A stretch of 40,568 nucleotides of DNA from contig JARDZW010000021.1 of NCBI GenBank assembly GCA_029240655.1, positions 1 through 40,568 on the forward strand, in the 5' to 3' direction. Made by a program: the position numbers and the translations under genes. Source of the DNA: Chloroflexota bacterium. GTDB taxonomy: Bacteria; Chloroflexota; Limnocylindria; Limnocylindrales; CSP1-4. Shown one piece after another: positions 1 through 6,745 of this stretch. Under the pieces are notes generated by a model. That model did not search any database and was not told the origin of the DNA. It saw only the letters and a program-made list of their open reading frames with translations. Position 1 is the first letter of the stretch; each line of letters starts with the position of its first letter.

Positions 1-1
1 G

Positions 2-1144
2 ACGATCCCGACCGCGTTCCTGATCATCTACATGGAGATGAAGATCATCGCCCTGATGAATCTTCGGATCGGGCCGGACCGGGTCGGGCCGTTCGGGTCC
101 CTGCTGTCGGTGGTTCACGGGCTCAAGGTCCTCATGAAGGAGGACTTCACTCCGACCGGCGCGGACCCCATCGTGTTCACCTGGGCTCCGGTCGTGGTCT
201 ACCTCGCGAGCGTCATGACCCTGCTGGTCATCCCGTTCTCGAACGGGATCGTGGGCCAGGACCTGAACCTCGGGCTGCTGTACTTCTTCGCGATCGGCGG
301 GCTGTCGGTGGTCGGGCTGCTGATGGCCGGCTGGTCGAGCTACAACAAGTACTCACTGCTCGGCGGCCTGCGCGCCGCGGCCCAGGTCATCAGCTATGAG
401 ATCCCGCTGGTGCTGTCGGTCGTTGGTCTGATCCTCCTTGCCGACACGATGAGCGTGAACCAGATCGCCGAGAACCAGGCGGGCTGGTTCACCGACTGGT
501 ACATCTTCCAGCAGCCGCTTGCCGCCCTGATCTTCTTCATCGCTGCGACCGCCGAGGCGAACCGCACCCCCTTCGACCTGACGGAGGCCGACTCCGAGAT
601 CGTGGCGGGCTTCGCGACCGAGTACTCGGGCATGCGCTTCGGCTTCTTCTTCTTCGCCGAGTACGTGAACGTGTTCATCGTCTCGGCGCTGTTCGTCACG
701 CTGTTCCTCGGCGGCTGGAATGCCCCGTTCCCGTGGCCGTGGCCGGTCGAGCTGTCATTGGACCCGGCCAACCTGGGCATCGGCCTGCTGCTCTTGGCGA
801 CGATCGTCCCGGTCGTGCTGACGATCCTCTTCGCTGTCCCGTTCTGGATCGCGAGCTCACGCATCAAGGGCTGGCAGGCGCTTCTCGCCGGCTTCGTGCT
901 CGCGAACCTGTTCATCGTTGCGATGCTCGGTGCGCTGGCGTACATCGGGCTCGACTGGGTCGCCGGTATCCTCTGGTTCATGCTCAAGACGTACACGCTC
1001 GTGTTCACATTCGTGTGGATGCGCGGCACGCTCCCGCGCGTCCGCATCGACCAGCTGATGGACTTCGCGTGGAAGTGGCTGCTGCCGGCGTCCCTGCTCA
1101 ACCTGTTCGTGACCGCGGCGGCGATCGTCGTCGTGGGTCGGTGA
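2..1144 (+). CDS. nuoH: NADH-quinone oxidoreductase subunit H (partial, 5' end outside window)
   Basis: Membrane subunit of complex I that sits at the junction with the peripheral arm and forms much of the quinone-binding channel. The open frame runs in from the left edge; the frame is already open from base 2, ahead of the first internal ATG at 32, so the true N-terminus is missing. The visible part has the NuoH landmark LRIGPDRVGP near the start and the conserved acidic loop EADSEIVAGF followed by TEYSGMRFGFFFFAEY, which lines the quinone site. Several hydrophobic helices follow, and the end TLPRVRIDQLMDFAWKWLLP is typical. It ends 10 bases before nuoI, with a GAGGG ribosome-binding sequence in the gap. 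nuoA-D would be expected upstream of the window. Confidence 0.96.
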   Translation, partial: TIPTAFLIIYMEMKIIALMNLRIGPDRVGPFGSLLSVVHGLKVLMKEDFTPTGADPIVFTWAPVVVYLASVMTLLVIPFSNGIVGQDLNLGLLYFFAIGGLSVVGLLMAGWSSYNKYSLLGGLRAAAQVISYEIPLVLSVVGLILLADTMSVNQIAENQAGWFTDWYIFQQPLAALIFFIAATAEANRTPFDLTEADSEIVAGFATEYSGMRFGFFFFAEYVNVFIVSALFVTLFLGGWNAPFPWPWPVELSLDPANLGIGLLLLATIVPVVLTILFAVPFWIASSRIKGWQALLAGFVLANLFIVAMLGALAYIGLDWVAGILWFMLKTYTLVFTFVWMRGTLPRVRIDQLMDFAWKWLLPASLLNLFVTAAAIVVVGR

Positions 1145-1154
1145 GGGCCATCGC

Positions 1155-1832
1155 ATGAGCTTCGTCCCCGGCCTCGGCATCGTGAAGGGCATGGCGCTGA
1201 CGCTGCGCCGGTTCTTCGAGCCCAAGGTCACGGTCATGTACCCGGAGGTGCGGCTCGACGTCCCGCACAAGTTCCGGGGCCGTCTCCAGCTGCTCTACGA
1301 CGAGTGGGGCACGCTCAAGTGCGAGACGTGCTTCCAGTGTGCCCAGGCGTGCCCCATCGAGTGCATCGACATGGGCGGCATCGATACCCGCGGCCGCTAC
1401 CATGTCCACTGGGGCGCGGCCGAGACCTACGGGGAGCGTCGCGAGGAATCGGCGCTGCGGCGGTCTGGCCGCGTGGTCCCCGACCCCGCCTACCTGCCGT
1501 TCGCCCCGGTCGATCTCGCGCAGGTCGACGCGATCCTGGACGAGCACGATCACGACCCGGCGCGGATGCTCGACATCCTCGAGGCGACCCAGGCGGCCTA
1601 TGGCTACCTGCCGGTCGCGGCCCTCAAGCGGATCAGCCACGAGACCGGCGCGTGGTACGCGATGATCTACGGCACGGCGAGCTACTACGCGCATCTGCGC
1701 TTCGAGCCGGCGGCGTCGGCCGAGCAGGCGAAGGCCGTGGACGAGCACCGGCCGGCCGAATCGACCTATCTCGCGGCGCTCGATGCCGCGCTGGACGGGG
1801 GCGGGCGCCCCGGCGCTCCGGCGCGGGCCTGA
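1155..1832 (+). CDS. nuoI: NuoI/NuoE chimera with a single 4Fe-4S cysteine motif
   Basis: A 225-residue protein in the nuoI position. Residues 1-73 match NuoI: an N-terminal helix, YPEVRLDVPHKFRGR, then one ferredoxin motif with Cys56, Cys59, Cys62 and Cys66-Pro. Canonical NuoI has a second CxxCxxCxxxCP about 35 residues later for clusters N6a/N6b; it is absent here. Instead, residues 119-185 resemble the N-terminal helical domain of NuoE (ILEATQAAYGYLPVAALKRI, then IYGTASYYAHLRF). The thioredoxin-like [2Fe-2S] half of NuoE, with its four cysteines, is missing, and a short low-complexity tail follows. The frame is open throughout, and the gene lies between nuoH and nuoF with gaps of 10 bases and 1 base. 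Inference: a reduced wiring subunit that also anchors NuoF. Alternative: an ancient in-frame deletion spanning nuoI and nuoE. Confidence 0.85.
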   Translation: MSFVPGLGIVKGMALTLRRFFEPKVTVMYPEVRLDVPHKFRGRLQLLYDEWGTLKCETCFQCAQACPIECIDMGGIDTRGRYHVHWGAAETYGERREESALRRSGRVVPDPAYLPFAPVDLAQVDAILDEHDHDPARMLDILEATQAAYGYLPVAALKRISHETGAWYAMIYGTASYYAHLRFEPAASAEQAKAVDEHRPAESTYLAALDAALDGGGRPGAPARA

Positions 1833-1833
1833 C

Positions 1834-3132
1834 ATGACCGAGATCCTGAAGACGCCGGCCAGATGGCCGACGATCCTCCTCGGGCGGGCGCGAGCCAAGG
1901 ACCCGAGGGATCTCGACGAAGCCGTCGCGGCGGGCGCCTTCGCCGGCCTGCGCCGCGCCATCCGTGACCTGGGTCCGACCGCGGTCATCGCGACGATCGC
2001 CGACTCCGGGCTGCGCGGTCGTGGCGGCGCGGGTTTCCCGGCCGGGGAGAAGTGGCGGACCGCGGCCAGCACGGACGCCGATCGGCGGTACGTCGTCGCG
2101 AACGGCTACGGGGCGGACCCTGCCTCGCACACGGATCGCACGCTGATGCTCCTGGATCCGTTCTCCGTGATCGAGGGCACCGCCATCGCGGCATACGCGA
2201 TCGGCGCGAACGAGGCCTTCATCGCCGTGCGAGCAGAGGACGCTGACGTCATCGCCAGCCTGTCGGCGGCGATCGGCGCCGCGACGGACGCCGGCTTCGT
2301 CGGAGAGGACGTCTCGGGCTCCGGGCACGACATCCACATGACCGTCCGCCCGGTCCAGGGCGCGTACATGCTCGGCGAGGAGACCGTCCTGCTCAAGGCG
2401 CTCGAGGGTAAGCGCGGCCAGCCCGAGCAACGACCACCGCATCCGGCCGAATCGGGGCTCTTCGACCGGCCGACCCTCGTCCACAACGTCCAGACCCTTG
2501 CCGCCGTGCCCTGGATCGTGAGCGAAGGCGCCTCGGCCTTCCGGGCGACCGGCACGACCGGCAGCCCGGGCACGGTGCTCGTGCAGGTGCGCACGCCCGG
2601 GGGCGAGAACGGGGTCGCCGAGGTCCCACTCGGCACGCCGCTGCGCGAGGTCCTCGGCCTCGGCGGCGAGCTGCCGGCCGGCCGGTCGATCAAAGCGGTG
2701 CTGATCGGCGGCCCGTCCGGCGGGCTGCTGCCACCGGATGCGCTCGATACGCCGTACGACTTCGAGCCCCTGCGCGCGGCCGGTGCCCATCTCGGATCGG
2801 GCTCCGTCGTGGTCGTCGACGACCGGACCGACCTGCTCGAGCTCGTCGGCGTCCTGACGCGGTTCTGTTCGAACGAGGCCTGCGGGAAGTCCATCCCGTG
2901 CCGGATCGGCGTCAAGCGTCTCGCCGAGATCGTCGCGCGGCGCGAGGACGGCCTGCTGCGGCCGGTCGACATGGAGCTCGCGACGGACCTCGCGACCGAC
3001 ATCGTGGCATCCGCCCTGTGCGACCACGAACGGCTGGCCACCCTCCCGCTGACCAGCGGGATGCGATACTTCGGGTCCGACTTCGACCCTGCCCGCCGTC
3101 CCCAGCCGGCATCGACCGAGGCCCCCCGATGA
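1834..3132 (+). CDS. nuoF: NADH-quinone oxidoreductase subunit F (NADH/FMN subunit)
   Basis: Binds NADH and FMN and takes hydride from NADH in the peripheral arm. The ATG at 1834, one base after the nuoI stop, gives 432 residues, the usual NuoF length; an in-frame ATG at 1783 would overlap nuoI and adds unconserved residues. The FMN/NADH glycine loop GRGGAGFP is at 62-69 and the nucleotide motif GAYMLGEE at about 176-183, followed by KRGQPEQRPPHPAESGLF and a VHNVQT segment. The N3 cluster motif, normally CGxCxPC, reads CGKSIPC: Cys350 and Cys356 are present, but the middle ligand is Ser353. The distal ligand Cys396 is present, and an extra Cys345 lies just upstream. Whether N3 still forms as a four-iron cluster is unclear. 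The stop overlaps the next start (ATGA). Confidence 0.93.
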   Translation: MTEILKTPARWPTILLGRARAKDPRDLDEAVAAGAFAGLRRAIRDLGPTAVIATIADSGLRGRGGAGFPAGEKWRTAASTDADRRYVVANGYGADPASHTDRTLMLLDPFSVIEGTAIAAYAIGANEAFIAVRAEDADVIASLSAAIGAATDAGFVGEDVSGSGHDIHMTVRPVQGAYMLGEETVLLKALEGKRGQPEQRPPHPAESGLFDRPTLVHNVQTLAAVPWIVSEGASAFRATGTTGSPGTVLVQVRTPGGENGVAEVPLGTPLREVLGLGGELPAGRSIKAVLIGGPSGGLLPPDALDTPYDFEPLRAAGAHLGSGSVVVVDDRTDLLELVGVLTRFCSNEACGKSIPCRIGVKRLAEIVARREDGLLRPVDMELATDLATDIVASALCDHERLATLPLTSGMRYFGSDFDPARRPQPASTEAPR

Positions 3133-5792
3133 CCGACACCCTGGCCCGTCCAGAGCGCAGCCCCGCCACGACCGCGGCGTCCCCGGATGCGTCCCCGGAG
3201 TCGCTGGCCGATCGCCTGCTCGACACACAGTCGCCACAGCGCCCCCAGTCGACGCCGCGGATCCGCATCGAGGTCGACGGCCGCATCGTCGAGGGCTTCG
3301 AGGGCCAGACGATCCTCGAGGTCTGCCGCGACAACGGGATCGAGATCCCGACCCTGTGCTACGAACCAAAGCTGCCGGGATTCGGTGCGTGCCGGATGTG
3401 CGTCGTCGAGGTCGAGGGCGAGGAGCACCCGCCGATCTCGTGCTCGCGCACGTGCGAGCCCGAGATGAAGGTCCAGACCCAGACCGAGACGATCCGCCGG
3501 CTGCGCCGGACGAACCTCGAGCTGATCTTCAGCGACCACAACGCGTACTGCCTGCCGCCTTGCCAGAACAAGTGCCCGAGCCACATCGACATCCCGGGCT
3601 TCCTCAAGGCGAACGCCGAGGGCAACTTCCGCGAGTCGGCCCGCATCTTCAAGCGAACGATCCCGTTCCCGTCCGTCCTCGGTCGGGTCTGCCCGGCGCC
3701 GTGCGAGGAGCACTGCCGACGCGATGAGGTCGATGAGGCCATCGCCATCCGCGATACGCACCGTTACGCCGGAGACCAGGTCCTCAAGGCGCAGCTGGAC
3801 GAAGGGGTCGATCCGCCGGTCCCGTTCGAGCAGCAGGCGAAGTCGGGGCGCACAGCCGCGGTGATCGGTTCCGGGCCGGCCGGAATGGCTGCCGCGTATT
3901 ACCTGTTGATCGCCGGCCACGACGTCACGGTGTTCGAGCGCGACCCGGCGCCCGGCGGCATGCTCCGCTACGGCATCCCGCAGTACCGCCTGCCCAAGGT
4001 CGAGGTCCTCGAGGCCGAGTACGAGTCGGTCATGCGCCTCGGCGCGAAGATGGTCACCAACGCCGGACTCGGGCGCGACTTCACGCTCGACGACCTGACG
4101 ATGCAGGGCTTCGACTCGGTCGTCGTCGCGATCGGCTGCTACGACACGAACAAGCTCGGGATCCCGAACGAGGACGCTGACGGCGTCATCGACGGGCTCG
4201 AGTACCTGCGCACCGCGACCCTCGGCCTGCCCTACCCGGATCACGTCGGCAAGCGCGTCGTGGTCATCGGCGGCGGCTTCACCTCCATGGACTGCTCTCG
4301 GACATCGGTCCGCCAGGGTGCCGGCGAGGTCACGCTCGTCTACCGCCGCGACATGAAGGACATGCCGGCGGCCGACGAGGTCCACGAGGCGATCGAGGAA
4401 GGCGTCACGGCCATCTTCCAGGCCGGGCCGACGCGCGTCATCACGGACGAGACGACCGGCAAGGTGACGGGCGTCGAATTCATCCGGATGCAGCTCGGTG
4501 AGCCCGACGCGTCCGGCCGGCGCCGGCCGGAGCCCGCGCCGGGGACCGAGTTCACGATCCCGTGCGACCGGGTGTTGCTGGCCATCGGCCAGGGGCCCGA
4601 GCTCGATTGGCTGGCCCAGCCCGGCAATGAGGGCCCCGAGGCCACCAAGCAGCGACGCCTCAAGGCCGACTCCGTGACGTTCTCGACCGGCCGTCCCGGC
4701 GTCTTCGGCACAGGGGACGTGCGGATCGGCGCGGCGACGGTGGTCGAGGCCATCGCCGAGGGCCGTCGCGCGGCGTATGCCGTGGACGCCTTCCTCAAGG
4801 GCATGGATCTCGACGCCATCCGCACCCGCCAGACGCTGGCCGAGCCCCAGCCGGAGTTCCTGTCGATCGTGCCGTTCACCGCCGAGATGAAGGAATCGCG
4901 CTACCGGTTGCAGGCCCTGCCCGCCGAGATGCGCAACCGGAGCTACATCGAGTACGAGCTGCCGTACACGCCCGAGGCGGCCATCGCCGAATCGACCCGC
5001 TGCCTCCAGTGCACGTGCGAGGCGATCGGCTTCTGCGACCTGCGACGGCTCGGCATCGAGTACGGGACGACGCTCAAGACCCTGGAACCGCAGAACCACC
5101 AGGGCGCCGGCTACCGCTCGGTGACGGAGAACCGGTTCACCGGCATCAACCACGACTACATCCGCGACGATTCACACGCGTTCATCCTCCGCGAGCCCTC
5201 CCGCTGCATCGACTGCGGGCGATGCGCGAACGTGTGCGCCGAGGTCGTCGGGGCGGCGTGCTACGACTTCATGCGCATCGGCTTCGACACGCTCGTCACG
5301 ACGCCGCTCGACATGAGCCTCAACGACACTCCGTGCGTGTCCTGTGGGCGCTGCGCCGAGACATGCCCGACCGGCGCCCTGATGCCGAAGCCGCGGGTGC
5401 TCGAGAAGTACGAGGTCGACGAGAGCCGCTGCATCCTGTGCGGGATCTGCGTCGACGCCTGTCCGTACGACGCACTGCGCGACGGCGCCGACTTCGAGCT
5501 CGCCCACACGGGCCGCGACGAACCGAACATCGACCTCATGGCGCTCGCGGCCATCGACCGCGAGACCGAGGTCACCTACATCCGGCGCGAGCGCGACTGG
5601 GCGACGCGGGCGGCGGCCGACGGCCGGATCATCGACCCGGGGCGCATGCTGCCGATGCTGCCACCCACGATCTCGGGCGTGCCGACGCCGGGCGCGATCG
5701 GCGCGGGCGGGAACGGACACGGGGGCAACGGGCACGACCACGGCCACGATCACGGTGCGGTCGCGGCCCTCGGTCCAGGCGGGCACGAGTAG
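3129..5792 (+). CDS. NuoG-position iron-sulfur flavoprotein ([2Fe-2S] ferredoxin + GltD/NfnB-like domain + multi-4Fe-4S)
   Basis: An 887-residue protein where nuoG is expected, starting at the ATGA overlap with nuoF. Order of domains: a variable N-terminus; a plant-type [2Fe-2S] ferredoxin (Cys77, Cys88, Cys91, Cys105) like the NuoG N-terminus; a GltD/DPYD-type cysteine-rich domain at about 138-225 (CLPPCQNKCP, GRVCPAPCEEHC); an FAD site at about 245 (IGSGPAGMAAAYYL); an NAD(P) site at about 377 (VVVIGGGFTSMD); the closing FAD motif GTGDVRIGAATVVEAI at about 530; and C-terminal Cys motifs near 625, 693 (CIDCGRCANVC), 737 (CVSCGRCAETCP) and 770 (CILCGICVDACP). The tail at about 861-877 is Gly/Asn/His rich. 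The molybdopterin-like domain of NuoG is absent. Inference: it relays electrons between NuoF and the membrane arm and may add a second NAD(P)H site, as in NfnB. It could also be a soluble oxidoreductase captured by the operon. Confidence 0.85.
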   Translation: MTDTLARPERSPATTAASPDASPESLADRLLDTQSPQRPQSTPRIRIEVDGRIVEGFEGQTILEVCRDNGIEIPTLCYEPKLPGFGACRMCVVEVEGEEHPPISCSRTCEPEMKVQTQTETIRRLRRTNLELIFSDHNAYCLPPCQNKCPSHIDIPGFLKANAEGNFRESARIFKRTIPFPSVLGRVCPAPCEEHCRRDEVDEAIAIRDTHRYAGDQVLKAQLDEGVDPPVPFEQQAKSGRTAAVIGSGPAGMAAAYYLLIAGHDVTVFERDPAPGGMLRYGIPQYRLPKVEVLEAEYESVMRLGAKMVTNAGLGRDFTLDDLTMQGFDSVVVAIGCYDTNKLGIPNEDADGVIDGLEYLRTATLGLPYPDHVGKRVVVIGGGFTSMDCSRTSVRQGAGEVTLVYRRDMKDMPAADEVHEAIEEGVTAIFQAGPTRVITDETTGKVTGVEFIRMQLGEPDASGRRRPEPAPGTEFTIPCDRVLLAIGQGPELDWLAQPGNEGPEATKQRRLKADSVTFSTGRPGVFGTGDVRIGAATVVEAIAEGRRAAYAVDAFLKGMDLDAIRTRQTLAEPQPEFLSIVPFTAEMKESRYRLQALPAEMRNRSYIEYELPYTPEAAIAESTRCLQCTCEAIGFCDLRRLGIEYGTTLKTLEPQNHQGAGYRSVTENRFTGINHDYIRDDSHAFILREPSRCIDCGRCANVCAEVVGAACYDFMRIGFDTLVTTPLDMSLNDTPCVSCGRCAETCPTGALMPKPRVLEKYEVDESRCILCGICVDACPYDALRDGADFELAHTGRDEPNIDLMALAAIDRETEVTYIRRERDWATRAAADGRIIDPGRMLPMLPPTISGVPTPGAIGAGGNGHGGNGHDHGHDHGAVAALGPGGHE

Positions 5793-5800
5793 GCCGGACG

Positions 5801-6394
5801 GTGCTCGCGAAGCTCGTCCCGATCCTCATCGCGCTCGTCATCATGGGCGCTGTCCTCAGCGTCGCAGCCCTCATGCTGATCGTGCTGGGCCAGGACTGGG
5901 ACGACGCCCTCCTGTGGATCCTCTCCGCGGTGATGCTGGGCTCCGGGCTCCTGGTCGTGACGATGCGCGACATCATCCGTTGCGGCCTCGCGATGATCGT
6001 GTGCTTTCTCGCCCTGGCCGGGATCTACGTGCTGATGGGGGCCCCGCTGCTCGGGGCCGCCCAGGTCATCGTCTACATCGGCGCGATCAGCGTGCTGATC
6101 CTCTTCGCGATCATGCTGACCCAGACCAAGGACGCTCCGAGCCGGCTGGTCTTCCAGACCCAGGCCGTGCCGGCGGCGATCGCAGCCGTGGTCGTCGCCA
6201 TCCTCATCGCGCTGGCCGTGGTGGCGACGGACTGGGGTGAGCTGACCGAGCGCGTGCGCCTGGCCACCGACCGGATGTCGGAGGTCCTGTTCGAGCAGTT
6301 CGTGTTCCCGTTCGAGATCGTCAGCGTCCTGCTGCTCGCGGCCGTGATCGGCGGCGTGTTCCTGGCCAAGCGCGAGCCGGGCGGCCCGCCATGA
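5801..6394 (+). CDS. nuoJ: NADH-quinone oxidoreductase subunit J
   Basis: Small integral membrane subunit of the complex I proton-pumping arm; 197 residues from a GTG at 5801, eight bases after the previous stop. The family core is clear: [20 protein letters not shown] followed by [20 protein letters not shown], which includes the helix that undergoes the pi-bulge transition in known structures. About 35 residues before the core form an additional hydrophobic stretch, so this NuoJ appears to have a longer N-terminus than the E. coli form. Upstream in-frame codons run antiparallel-free through the previous gene and are not conserved, which favours the GTG start. The stop overlaps the nuoK ATG. 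Confidence 0.93.
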   Translation: MLAKLVPILIALVIMGAVLSVAALMLIVLGQDWDDALLWILSAVMLGSGLLVVTMRDIIRCGLAMIVCFLALAGIYVLMGAPLLGAAQVIVYIGAISVLILFAIMLTQTKDAPSRLVFQTQAVPAAIAAVVVAILIALAVVATDWGELTERVRLATDRMSEVLFEQFVFPFEIVSVLLLAAVIGGVFLAKREPGGPP

Positions 6395-6708
6395 GCGACA
6401 GCCTCGATGCCTACCTGATCCTCTCCGGGATCCTCTTCGCCATCGGCTCCTTCGGCTTCCTGGCCCGGCGCAATGCCATCAGCATGCTGATGTCGATCGA
6501 GCTGATGCTCAACGCCGTGAATCTCGCCATCGTGGCCTTCGCGGCGTTCAGTCCGGCCACCGACGCGCAGGCCCAGGGATCCGTCATCGCCCTCATGGTC
6601 ATGGCGGTGGCCGCCGCCGAGGCCACGGTCGGGCTGGCCATCGTCATCGCGATCTACCGAAACAAGAAGACCCCACTCGTCGACGAATACGACGCGATGT
6701 CGCGATGA
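6391..6708 (+). CDS. nuoK: NADH-quinone oxidoreductase subunit K
   Basis: 105-residue MrpC-like membrane subunit, the usual NuoK length, with three predicted helices. The start ATG overlaps the nuoJ stop. The recognisable core is [20 protein letters not shown], then [20 protein letters not shown], which contains the conserved Glu of the second helix (IEL) that takes part in the proton path, and a third helix with [17 protein letters not shown] carrying the second conserved Glu. No anomaly is visible. Confidence 0.96.
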   Translation: MSDSLDAYLILSGILFAIGSFGFLARRNAISMLMSIELMLNAVNLAIVAFAAFSPATDAQAQGSVIALMVMAVAAAEATVGLAIVIAIYRNKKTPLVDEYDAMSR

Positions 6709-6745
6709 GGCGAACAGTCCGGCGCGCCGTGCGAGGCAGTGCGCG

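Noticed and set aside
2106-5153. 1015-residue open frame on the minus strand opposite nuoF and the NuoG-position gene
   Set aside because: Its composition (Asp/Arg/Leu/Val-rich without motifs) is the typical mirror of a high-GC gene, and the plus strand carries clear family motifs over the same bases.
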